Shown one piece after another: positions 21,901-35,441 of a stretch of DNA of 64,000 nt (position 1 is its first letter; the number at the start of each line of letters is the position of its first letter). The stretch comes from Axinella damicornis (Eukaryota > Porifera > Demospongiae > Axinellida > Axinellidae). A program made the translations under genes and the position numbers. The notes under the pieces are model-generated. The model saw only the letters and a list, made by a program, of their open reading frames with translations. It was not told where the DNA came from and searched no databases. Location of the stretch: assembly GCA_963931865.1 (NCBI GenBank), contig OZ007513.1, positions 8,436,155 to 8,500,154 of the forward strand, given 5' to 3'.

Positions 21901-24900
21901 AGAAAAATCATTTTTTTCCACGGCTGCGAGATAAACTCTGGGCGGAGGCCTGGGGACGAGGCTAGGCAAGGGGCACACATATGCAGGGGTAGGTAAGGTT
22001 GTGACATGGCCAGAGCAGTAACAGCATCATACAATGAACGATTGGCAGACTATCATAACAGTGGTCAACTAACCATCTGCTGTTCCATGAATGAGCAGGA
22101 AGTCAACGGAAGAAATGTTCCCAGCTCTGGGCAAGACAGAGGACTCCTGCAGTTAGAGTTAGAAGAGAAGAGCTATCAAGATCTCTTCATGTGTCTGCCT
22201 GTAATGGCAGTCAGGTGTTTGGTGGCGTGTGTAACCTTTGTACCTCAATCTCACATTAACATATTGACAAGATGTCTGTACCCAGTGTTAATGCACTTCA
22301 CTACTGAACAAGACTGTCCATGCATCAGAGTAATGAGTTACATATGCTGGACTCATGCTGACGCAGTGCTCATGAGGGAGGCGAGAACTCTGAACAGAGA
22401 ACTGTTGTGTGTTGCACTAACATGAGCACTGTGCATAGAGAGCTACCATGCAGGTGCCGGACTCACGCTGGCGTAATTGGGGAGCAGTAGCTGAAACGAG
22501 CTAAGCTACTGGTAATGATTGATCTTGTAGTATAAGAGTTGCTGGGTCCACACGCTCTATGGGGAAATACTCTTTTGAACTGACTTTGATAAGAAATGGC
22601 CACTCTCTTCTATCTCTGACCAATACATAGGCAAGACTGACACCAGAGAACCAGGAATGCCCTACAACGACAAACCTGTACTAAGTGCTAAGTAAGAAAA
22701 CCACTATGGTAATGGATGCTTCAGAAAGACTAGTGCATGCAGACACAGTCCTTCTCAACAGTGAAGTGCTTTGGCACTTGCATTGATTGTCTTCCACTTC
22801 AGAGTGGGTGTGTCTAACACTAGTGTAGTGAACCTTGCTCATTTTACACTACCGGTTCATATTGGATATTGACCAGTTAATTGGCAATGTGGTATGCTAT
22901 GTCAACTCATCAATAGTAAACTTTGTTAGTACAGCTTGCTGCCTTACAGACCTTTGCAGGTTGGTCTCTGAAGGAGGTGATTGGCATAGTATAGGTATAG
23001 AGTGTCCTAATTCAATCACATCCTTGAGAGACCCCACCTATCTAGACAAAACTTCAGAAATGCATGTGGTTATAAAACGGCTGCAGTTCCAGTACAGACA
23101 ATAACTGGTAGTAAGCCAATAATTGATTGGCAGTGTAAACAACTGGTCAATAACCAATTATTGGCTACAGGTTCACAACACTAGTGACACAAACTCTATA
23201 ATGCTGCTCACTACGTACAACCAAGCAGCCAGTTAGTACTACAAACAAGGTTTCAATTGGGCATATTTTCTGCAACGTCTCGATCTGTAGATGTATTGAG
23301 TCTATCGACAAGTGTACTGGTAGGATGTCAATAGGGGCACTTCCTCAGCAGATAGCAGCTGATTCCTTGCTACCTCTCCACAGGCACATATCACTGGCTG
23401 TTCTCTATGGTGGTGCACTAATCAGGATGACACAGTGTACGTAGCACTCACCTCATAGGTATTTCCTTCATCTGTAGGCTGCCCCATGTATCGCTCTGTA
23501 TAAATCGAATCTGCAAATGTGAGTGGTTCAAATAAGGGTAAATACCTAACCAATAAGAACTACCATTGCAGTAATGGTTTCTCTTTGTGGTAAGTATTTT
23601 GTCTATCACTTGCCAACAGTTACAGTAACTTGTGCTAGTCAGTAGCAGAAAAATCAATCCTACGCAAGTCACTGTAACTATTGGCAAGTGATTGATAAAA
23701 CAGTATTTACCACAAATATTAATCCTACCATTTGCTAAGCTAGTTTGATAGCTTATGCATTACCCATCTAACTGCCAACTTCCACTTCATAGTCCTTAAC
23801 TGCTACCTTCCATTGTACGGATGGATTTTTTAATAAGTGCAGCACTATGGATGTGCCTCTTCCACTTCTTTCAACTGTTAAAAGGGCTGGCAAGTGGCAA
23901 AGTGCACACCACAGTGCCCTTGGTAGAGGTAGTCTTACTGCATGTAAGCAGGCTAGATTATGACTTGCTCCAATTAATGCACACATTCGTGATGTGACAC
24001 GAGGCTACCTGTAATCCTATCAAGACCTTAAGATCTTAATACGGAGGTAATTATTGCAGTCGGACATCGGCCAATTTCCGCTCAATTGTCGCACGTGGCT
24101 GAGCGTTTCCGTTTTCACACGGACAAAATGGCCGCCCAAAGAAAGCGTGCTTGTACCAGCAGCAGCCAAGCCTCAGCAAAGAAAGTAAAGCATCAAGTAG
24201 GAGTGTCAACCTTTGAGAAATGGCAGCGTGAGTTTGAACGGGAGTATCAGCGGTATGCCAAAGATGAGGCGAATCGATCGTTAGTGGCTACGTTGCATTG
24301 TGAAGTGTGCCGACGGTTTAAGGATCGTATTCAAGGCACTAACCACCGGACCAGCAACGTTCTGGACCATGCAAAGAGCGAGCAGCATGTCGGCGCCTCT
24401 ATGGCGCGCTTGCAGGAGGAACATGCGAAGGCTCAGGACATGCCCACTTCTTCGTATGCATGCACCAATCGCACGCTCGCTAGCGGTGCTGGACGACCAT
24501 GAGAAAGAGAGAGTCAAACATAAATTTGAAATCTGCTATGTACTAGCAAGAGAGGGTTTGGCCTTCCTGAAGTATCCCGTGTTTCACGCTCTAACTGAAG
24601 TATCCCGTGTTTCACGCTCTAACTGAAGCATCCCGTGTTTCACACTCTTTTGAGTGTTGTCAGACCATGTCCTAGCATTATTAAACTTAGTCTGACATAT
24701 TGGCAGTCCATCCACAAAACATTATAATTACCTCTGTTAATAAGAATTTTTTGCTGGGACATTATTACAACACCTTTTCCCCTACCAGGAGTAGCTATAA
24801 CTGCAGTATGTGCTCCTGGGACTCTACATGTTATGGCAGTGACTAGGTTCATACCTTCTTCAAATCACCTCCTCACTAAGCCTAGCAGTAGCACTATCAG

Positions 24901-27025
24901 ATACGTAGCAATTTCCAACCACTTTAAATACTTGGCTATAGGGAAGGTTTCACAGGGTTTCATAACATTATGAATCTCATTGTGCACCTGATCCTCTGGG
25001 AACACACTGTACTATACAGTGCATTCCAATGACCACATCAAATGAAGCTAGGACAGGTGGGTGGACACGTGGCACCCTGGTACCCCACTTTGAAAGACAC
25101 ACTGCAATTTGTACCTATTCTGGGCCATTGCAAATATACACCACGCTCAAAGGCACTGACCATAGTAACGCCAGTCAGTGACTGGAGATTGGGAAACAGC
25201 TGCTCTGTATACTCCACTGCCACTGCTGCCCACCATAGCTCCCATGTAGCCTCCGTATGACTGTGAGGGTAGTCGGGAGAGAGAAAGGACCACAGTCATC
25301 AATTAGAAGACTACCACGTTGACTACCATGCTGTAGAAGTGCATCAACTGCCGGTTCCTTCAAAATCTAGATCTAGATCTGCACAGTAGTTGTAGTAGAA
25401 GCTCCACCCATAGGCATTAGACCTTTCACTGGTAAGATTTCCAGGGATAAAGCTGTTAAGGTTATGGGACACTCGTGCGCGCCGTGCGAAATGTATTGGG
25501 AAATGTACACTTAAGCTTGCTAACCCAAAATCTCTGGTTCAAAGAGCGTGAGCAACTTCATTCTGGTGGTGGAGGTGCGCTGTCACAAGGTGCAGGGCAT
25601 GACGGAATAGCATAAATCCCTGGCAAATTTATCTGCTGTCTCGCTCGAGAAAAGCGGTAAATATGGCTTTTTGGTGAACTGAACTGCTCGTTTCTGCACA
25701 GCTATACAGCGTATCGGTAAAAGCTTCCGTCATGCCCTGCTGCACCTTGTGACAGCGCACCTCCACCTCTAGAATCAAGTTGCTCACGCTGTTCGTACCA
25801 GAGATTTTCGGTTAGCGAGCTTAAGTATACATTTCCCAATACATTTCGCACAGCGCGCGCACGAGTATCCCGTAATCTTAATGCCTCTCGATTAAGCCCA
25901 TTACCCACATTTACACATAGTTGACTTGCTCATAATCATTTTTGTCTCGGCACCGAAGTGCCGAGACACAGTGCTGGATGCGTAGGTACGTGGTACGTAC
26001 GTACGTGGTACGTACGTGGTACGTACGTGGTACGTACGTGGTACGTACGTCGCTTTTCGCAATGCGCCCGCGCAAGTGCTGCATGCACCCTTAATAGGGT
26101 GTCAAACGTATTTATAACCTGCAAGTAGATCTTCAAAAATGATTATGGGTTTGCATGGCTGCTCATGAATCCTCTTACCAAGACTGCTGCTACATAGCTC
26201 TAGTACTTAATTCAGGACAATGAATACTCACCCATCCAGTGTGCTGCACTCAGCCATCCCAAGTGCATACTAAAGCTCACTCAGCTCTAGCTAGCTACCT
26301 ATAGGCCTATAGATAAGTGCTGAAAGAATTGGCCAAGGTGTTGACTAAACATCAAGCACAGACACGACCATACTGCTTTCACCCTTTGGGTGAACATTCC
26401 TGACCCACCCCTTGCTCACACAGAACCTCCAAGGATATTGACGCTCACTTAAGCTGTCATAGCTAGCAGTCATAATAAAGGGTTAAGCAGCTGCCATGTC
26501 CTCTGCATGATTCTAGCTGATACCAATTGCAAGTCGTGCCGAGACACATCAAGTCTTTTAAAGACTCACTTGTTACACAATGATCCAGTGTATGCTTGGA
26601 ATCCAGTGAATGCGGATGAACTCTAATCACACAGGGATTGGATAGTCTCGTGCCCAGACCACACCCCCTTGCGGAGATGGGCACGAGACTACGGAATGCA
26701 CACAGTATTACCGATCCGTAGATGGCAAGCTTTGAGCTGTCAACATACTGCAACCCTTGCAGGTACCTACAAACACAGAACACATAAGTTAGTGGACAGG
26801 CAAACCACTGAGAAACGTGCACACTATTGTATTGAAGCTTTTGGTGCAATCTGAGGCAATTCACGGACACTTTGGTGGGCATAAAGTTGGTGTGTGCTAC
26901 CTCATTCCCCATCTTTTCATCTTTTCATCTTTTCATTGCTTGCAGTATGGAAAGTGCCAAAAAGCTGGTCTGGTTAGGTGTGTGCCTAACTGGAAGTATT
27001 TCTTAACAGTTTTGGTGGTAGTGGT

Positions 27026-27071
<46 letters not shown>

Positions 27072-30000
27072 TGGCCCCACCAGTAGATAGAACCTCACTT
27101 GAGTGTATCTGTAGTTAATTAGCGCTCAGAGCAAGTACGATCAACTCACCTGCCACCTCTTATTTGGTCAATTGTTTCATAGTGGCCCAAGTCCTTATAG
27201 ACCGCATGTTTGAAACTGAAAGGGGAAGCATAGTGAGTTTGACATTACAGAATATGTTGGGTAAGCTAGCCCACAGTGACATGCTCTGGATTTGAAATTG
27301 CATGGAATAGTATATTTCCTGGAAAGGGGGGGGGGGGATACATATATATGCAATGATATCGTCATTACAAAACAGGCTGGGTATTGTAGAGCAGCTGGCC
27401 AGCAAGAGCGCAACTGGCCAAGGAGAGTCAGATACCACAATGTGGCACATGCAGGATCACGAGCTGAGACGGCCGGTGCTACAGGAGAGCAGCAGATAAA
27501 GCTGTTACAGGTGCCAAAGGAGCGCGAATTAATGATAGCAGGTCCAGTGAGCAGGGACCAAACGAGCACAGACCAATGAGGCAGTGATAGTGGTGAGGCA
27601 GTAGTCATACACAGGTAGACGGGGACAGACACAGCAGCATGATCAAGAACGTGAGAGACATAGATTCAAGGGACATTTCCGGGAGGTTGTTCGACACAAA
27701 GGACAATTGAGACGTGCATCGAAGCAGATATCTATTACTGAACTTCAACTGGACTGCTCTCTACAATGCTAAATCTATAATTACGCATTGTGGTCTCTAA
27801 TACTGGACTGCTCTCTCCCGTGCTAAATCTATAATTATGCTGTGTTTGCGCTGTGGAGTCTCTTACGTGGCTATTCAAACTTCTTTGGAACACAACATTT
27901 TAGGGGGAAAACAGGGAAGTTCGAATGAATAGAGGGCTAGAATCACTACGGCATCATACAGCCTTACTTGTCTCCTCGGAAACCGGTGCCCCTGCCATCC
28001 ACGCTGGCAAGAACCACCTTGAGCTCTGAGACGAGGTACATACGGCCCAGAGAGTTCAAAATAAACTGGTTGTCCACCTAGTGGGTGTGTGGGTGCAACC
28101 AACCGAGAAATGATAGCTGAGTGTAACAAGGCAACAACCAATAGCACTAGACTGAGCTATGTATGAGCATCATAAGTAGCTTCGTTCGCTCAGCTACTTC
28201 CCCTTTGTTCACCTATGTTAGCAGTCCGGCACTCATGCAGTTGTTGCACCCTGATCGCGTCCGCCTCAGCTGGTGCTCCCCGATGTGATCGCGTCTGTCT
28301 CAGTTGCTGCTGTAGCACACCGGTTGCGTCCGCCTCAGCTGGTTCTCCCCGATACGATCATGTCTGTCTCAGCTGCTGCTATTGCACCGTGATTGCGTCC
28401 GCCTCAGCACTGTGCTCCCCGATGCGATTGCGTCTGCTGCTCCCCGATCACATCCGCTACAGTTGCTGCTCGGCCCCAGTCACGTCCGCTTCAGCTGCTG
28501 CTCCCGGATTATGTCTGCTTGCAGCATCAGCCGTTTCATACGATTTTGCAAGCCCTCTCTCTATGAACACTCATACATACATCATGACACCAATCAAGCA
28601 CATGGATCTCAACCGGAAACAGAGCCATTATTAGTTTGATGGGTGGGTATCTTACTCACAGCTTGGCTGTTTGGTCCCCCGTACACGTAAACCAGCACAG
28701 GATATTTCTTGCTGTTCGTGAAGTTTGGAGGCAAGATGACTCTTCCATTCAGAGATGGTCCCTCTGTTAAGGGTAACAAGTGTGATGTACAATTCACACT
28801 CATATAACTTCTCTACTGACAGCATTCAGAATGAACTACCCGTCTGGGAGAGGCACAACAAAGCAAGGTATTGGTGTGCTCACTTAGGACGTCTATGAAT
28901 TCTGTCAAGTGGGTAGTATCTCTAGGGTCACATACCTGCCGAGCTTGGCACTTCAAATGTCTCCGCAGTCGGCAGTTCCATGTCTGAAATCCTCTCATGT
29001 AGAACTGTGTTGTTCTCCAGGTACTCCACTACAGAGACACAGCAATGTAAAACACACCATATTGTACAGTGTCATCTGGTCTACGTAACACACCATATTG
29101 TACAGTGTCATCTGGTCTAGGTAACACACCATATTCATCTGGTCTAGGTAACACACCATATTGTATATTGTACAGTGTCATCTGGTCTAGGTAGTTACTT
29201 AGGGTTTATGGGGACAGCCAATTCAGGATATACCAAGAACCTGTACGTACATATACGGACTAGAGAGTAACCTGCAGTGGCAAGTACATAGCAATCCAGT
29301 TACCATTCACTTTGGGTTGTGTAAAGTATGCAACACGGCAACCACCTTCTAGGAGGTAGTGGAGGCTTCCACTCCCAAACTCACAGGTATGTATGTACCT
29401 ATGGTACATTGATCTTCCAGTGTCATACAACTGCATGTGTTACATATACATATGCCGAAAGGATGAAACACTGCAAACCAGTGGTCCGTTGGTTCTTTGA
29501 GGACAAGCCACCACTACTCAGTTACTACATGTATGTGAACCTTCACCCACCCACCTGGTATGAACTTCCCCTCCGTGTACCATACGAGGAGAGAGTACGG
29601 GACAGCTGGACCCCTGCACGTCAAAACACAGAACTCAAGGCTGCCGCTGCATGATGCAGCAAAATAGGAACAGCTGCTTTGGAGGGCAGGATTTGAGCCT
29701 GAAAATGGAAAAGAAAAACCATCTTATTACATACGTATAATGTATATATGCAGGTTCCTACATGCAGTTGTACAACTATGTGAGGCATATCGCACTTGCA
29801 TATGTACATGTTACACAAGTAACGGTGACAGTCTTGCATTTTTGGGGTACTAACTTTCTGGTGCACCCCACTGCTGTTGTGAGCACGTTAAGCAGTCACC
29901 ACTTGCAGTGCTGGGAATAAGGAAAGGCACGTTACAAACAGCAGGAAGGTTTACATATTGAAATGAGCATAATCCCCACATCAAAATAAGGCTGGGAGGA

Positions 30001-33000
30001 TTTACGAGCGATACAGTGCTACATCTACCATGACATCACGTCTACCTACTGTAATGTTGCCACAGGGTGCTTGTTGCTAGTGTTACATCAGGAAGCAGGA
30101 AGACTTATCATCCAATCATCCAGGAGGACACACAGACCTACGAAAGCTTCTAGTGACGTCACGGTAGCATCGTGTCACACACAAAATCCTCCAAGGCTTC
30201 CTTCCAAGCTTCTGACATTACGGTAGCACCGTGTCACATGCAAAACCCTCCCAGGCTCTCCTCCCAATCTCTGATGTCACAGTAGCATCATGTCAAATGC
30301 AAAATCCTTCCTTCCAAGCTTCTCCAAAGCTGTGAGACAAACTCTGGGATGGAAAGCAACCTGAAACACAGAACAGCAAGGAGAAAGCTACCATGCAGGT
30401 CACCTGAATTCATGTATGAGTGTAGCTAGTGGGGGAGAGGTGAAGTGACTACGTAGTACACAGCAAGCCTTCAGGTAGCTTGGTCTTCTTGCAGTTCTAT
30501 GTTAGGCCTTCTCCTTCCATCTGGACATACTACACAGCAATCAAGGATGGGATGGCCAGGGAACTGCCAACATTACACTCGTACGTGTCTTCATGTCCAT
30601 GGATTTGCAATTTCTACCACAGTGTGTGGGCGATCCTTAGATGTATACCGCGCTTGGGAAAGTTTAGCCTCGGCCAAACTTTCCCACAGAGGATAAATCG
30701 CATAACCTCCGCTTCAACGTAGTAGATCCTATACATACGTACCTGTATACGTGTCTATCTCTGGGACTTGACTTAGTGCTAATGTACAACCTGCAGAAGA
30801 AGATATGGAGGAGACATACACTCACAGTTGCCTCTCATATAATGTGCTATTACGAATTGTCTTACGTGTCACTTCCATTTGTCCCAACAATGGATGTCAC
30901 ATCCCATCTGCCACGTGTTAGGAAAGATTGGCTCATCACTCTGGTCTGTAACAGGGATGTATAGTGAGCGGAATTGCAATATTGGGGTTTGCCCAAACTA
31001 TCAATAAAGTGCTAATTATCGAGCAGCTGAAGGCGGCTCGATGCGCCCTTGATATTATTCTGTGCATTCATCACACAAGTAAATCACGGTACACGTGTTA
31101 CAACACACTTTATGTCAAAGTGTGTTGCACAATGAATCTTTGTCCTCTCAGTTCAGGGTTGAGAAATGAATGAGTCTGGAATAACAACAGGATGCAACTG
31201 TAAGCTCACCAAAAGTTTCTCAGTTGCACAGCGCTCTGACCAAGTCTGTGTTCACTAGCTGTACAAGCATGCTATTTATTAGTGAGTGAGGACATTTGCA
31301 CGAGCATGCTACTAGATGCTGGTGAGTGAGGACATTTGCAAGAGCATGCTACTAGATGCTGGTGTGTGAGGACATTTGCATGAGCATGATACTAGGTGCT
31401 GGTGTGTGAGGTTTGTGTTGCCTGTGATGGCCCTCAATTTGCTCATTAAAATAGAAACTCAACATCTGCCTTGCTTGTAGGAATACCAATTCCTTTCACT
31501 AACACAAAGTCCTAATGGATTCTTACAATGCACATGGTGATATACACGTACCTCTACTTCCACGATGTGTGTAAAGCCAACAGGGCTTGACACCAATGTG
31601 ATAAACCTGGTGCCGTCATCCAAGAATGTGGGGCCATCAGTGACCTGCGGAATAATCACTCTGTTACCGTGGAAACTGCTAGGACAGATTACACATGAGA
31701 GTGGACAGGAGGGTTGTAACCCAGTAATTTAAAAAAGAAACCTCAGTGACCGATCAATCGAGCTACGGAGACTGGTGGTGAAAGGCGGAACCAGTTACCA
31801 GATACATATTCATGATTTGGCCAAATGAATCTTATGTAGCTAGAGACATCAACTGGGAATACCAGATCGACAGTCAGAGGAAATTGTGCAAAGCCCCATA
31901 GCCACTGGAACTTACATGGCTACCGTAGTCGCGCGTTATTAGGCGCATCAGCGCATATTCGCTGTTAGGCGCAGGTTCAACTCTCGTCCCAGGTAAGCGT
32001 TGCAGTCTTCTTCCGGAAACTCTGCCATTTCGATCCTTCGGAGTGGAAAACAGCTATATTCGAATTGAAGCGCACTTCCTATTCAATGAATGTCATTATT
32101 GTTATAAGGCGCATCTCCCTTATAGGCGAATATTTCCTTCCTGTGGAGTTATAGGTGCATGCGCCTAATAACGTGCGACTACGGTAATATTGGCTATACC
32201 TATACTGTGAAAACTGTGCTGCTTATATATAGCACCTTTACAATAAAGGTGAGCTCTATTTGGAATTATACTTAACTTGGAGTATACATACCTCGATCCA
32301 AGCAGAACTAGTCTGGAGATAAACCTGCAAAATAGACAACATATCTTGTGCATCAAAATTCACTAGGAATTTGTAGAAAGAGGTTGAACTTCAAGATAAG
32401 AGAAAGGGCCACCATAGACCAAGGTAAATATTCATCATTGAGGTTTCACTTTCTATCAAGAGTTGGAGCTTCGATCTCCAACATCACTTCAATATCAACA
32501 GCTGATCTGATAGCTGATTCAGAAGCTACTACTGCCAGCTCAGAACAGCAGGATGGACACTGGTGCTAGGCAACATACCGTGCACATGTTGCTAGGCAAC
32601 ATACCGTGCACCTGTTGCTAGGCAACATACCGTGCACATGTTGCTAGGCAACATACCATGCACATGTTGCCAGTGGGGAGAACTGTTGAATTTACACACC
32701 CACTTCTCTCTCCCACTTTAACTGCTAAAGTCTTGCACAGATATGTTAGTTCCACTTGTTTAACTGCCCGGTGGTGAGCCTCTTCTAGAATACAAATGTG
32801 CTCGGTGTTTAAGCTTTTAGTTTAGCAACAAAATCGACGGCCTTTCAAGGCCTTTTGTTTCCCTCTGATGAAGTAGAGACACAGAACCACCCAGCAAGTT
32901 ATCATGGCGTAAAGCCCTATCCTCACTTAGACTCAAAGTAGTGTATATACGTATATGGGGAGGCGTATGATCGGAAGACCATGGTAATGAAATACAACAT

Positions 33001-35401
33001 GTATCCATTCATACCAACTACATGGATCTTTGCTACAAGGCTAAAAAGGTTGGAGTGAGTTTCCCAAACCTGTTCACACTGAGGTGAAGGAAGTGTGTAC
33101 GTGCAGTACACAGCACTTGTTTGAGTCCTGTTCATCCAGGTGACATACGGGGTGGAGTCGCTTGCCCAGCCAGCAGCCGAAAAATAATGATCGCTAAAAA
33201 ATAATATATAATCCACAACAGTCAACTTTTCAACTGCAATACTAGAGATGTATCATCAGTTTACAATCAGCTTTACTCCTGCTACACTACAGAATTGCTG
33301 ACATGTTTCACCAGCGAAGTTAAAATTTTGCACTCACGCAGGGTGTGTCATTAGTACTAATACCGGACATCCACTGATTACACAGAGAGGGACAGTTAGT
33401 GTATAGAGATTGTGGTTCCCGGTTGCAGGTGTACGGTTTGCGTCTTTACAATTGACACTGACATTCGGAGCATTTTTCCAAAAGGATTGCAGCAGACAGC
33501 AAATCAGAAGGTTTCTCCCAAGAACCAGGAAGTATCTTTAAAAGACGCAGAAGGCTTCTTGCGATGAGTGCTAGCTTTGTACATACATAGGTTTCCGGAA
33601 AAAAGCTGGCATTGTGATGGAAATGCGTCACTTTTAAAGACATGTACTGTACTGGAGCCACAGTGTACAAAGCCCTTGTACCTACAGTGTACCTGTCAAT
33701 GTCACTAGGTGGATTAAGGCTGGTGAGTGAGCTGACATCGTCTGCACTGACCACATGGAGACCAACAACGGGGTTGGGCGTGCCAGGCTACAGAGACAGA
33801 GGAGGATGAGAGGGCAATGTTAGGTGGGGCTGAGTGGGGTATACGATAGAAGTGGTCAAATGCTCAATTCCTAGGCTCCCCAGATATGTACAAACAGTCC
33901 CACAATTTTGAACTCCTATTCATGGTTCAGGAAATAACCATAGCTTATAAGATGTTACTAAGTACGGCAATGGCAAGTGAGAAATCTGCCCGAAATGCAG
34001 CTAGGACACAGTCACACAAACCCAAGACACCATGGATTCTAAACAGATACTCTCACAACCAGACCGTCAGGAATGTTGGGGGAGGGGGGGGGGGGGGGGG
34101 GGGGGGGGGCTCAAAATGATGCTAGCCAGATACTCTTGCCACTAGACCACTGGGACTGTGGGGGTGATGCTAGCCAGACACTCTTACCAGTAGACCACTG
34201 CGACAGAGTGGGGGTTAGACCACAAGGCTCACCTTTGGATAAGCAATGGATCTGATCTCGGTGTACTGGTTGAATCGTGACCCATAGTAGGGGAAGCTGA
34301 AGTCTCTGACTTGTTCGTCGTTGAATGAGGCGTACAAGATCCTGCTTCCATCTGGAGACCACCAAAGAGCACTGTTGCCATCCAGGACCTCCTCTGGAAT
34401 AACGGTAAATACCGGTTATAAAGTACAGGTACACCAATACAACCCCATGTCAACTATAATGTAATATGACCTGGTTCTTAGGCCACATCTCCAGGTCCGC
34501 TTTTAGCTGCATAAGTGACCATTGAACCTAGCAAAATAAATACCGTAGTCTCTTGCCAATACACCTTCATTTCGCACACGCAAAGAAGGGAGCTATAGGG
34601 CTGTTTAATCAACCAGTTTGACTATATGCCCCCACAAACGCATGGATGCAGTGCCGGCAAGATCGAAATAGCTGTACAGCAACATTGGTCATGTACCACG
34701 ATCACCTTAAAGCAGCTGGACTACCAACCCAGGATTGGCAGCAAGATAACGTGCATCATCAGTGCTACTGGCGATTGGAGACGAAGACTGGGTGGTTCCG
34801 ACTTCTGTCTACGTCTTCAGTGGGAAACAGAAACTCTATGACAGGCTTATGTATGCTAAGCTAATTAAATGCTTAAACTATAAACTGACTTTGTCAACTA
34901 GCAAACAATTAATGGATTACTGAACAAATACTGCACACCGTGTCAGGGGATACATTCTAGTAAATGCTCACCACGGGCCATTTAAATCAGTTGAACTACA
35001 TACCCTATTATATAAGAACTTGGGGGCTGAAGGGGGCGTACTAATGAGACGATGGCGTATCTCGCTTGGTTCAAAGGTCATGTACATATATGGCTAAAAA
35101 TGGAGTTCGAGAGGGCCTGGAAAATGAGGCTAAATGCAATGAACATACTAGCCTCATTCCATGAGAACATTTGGTGGACTACATACTACAAATATGCTCA
35201 GTACTCCGGAGTGATTAGCTGACTCTCAGTGAAAATCACACAACAGCTTAATTGAACTATGAAGAGAATTCTGAAACACAATTACCATCCATTGTCCCCC
35301 ATCGCAAGACCATCAAACCGTCCATCTGCTAGCTATTATCCGGTTTTTGAACCAGCTATTAGCTAGCAGATAAGTGCATGCAATCATGGGGGGGGGGAAG
35401 G

Positions 35402-35441
<40 letters not shown>

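Noticed and set aside
28215..28639. Plus-strand cysteine/serine-rich frames over the 28.2-kb satellite
   Set aside because: Translation of a degenerate repeat with no gene context; the same repeat at 59.9 kb gives unrelated frames.
30707..30728. A 22-base version of peptidase exon 15 ending at GAG|GTTATG
   Set aside because: It matches DPP4 more closely locally but leaves the following exon out of phase and the total not divisible by three. The 111-base version fits.
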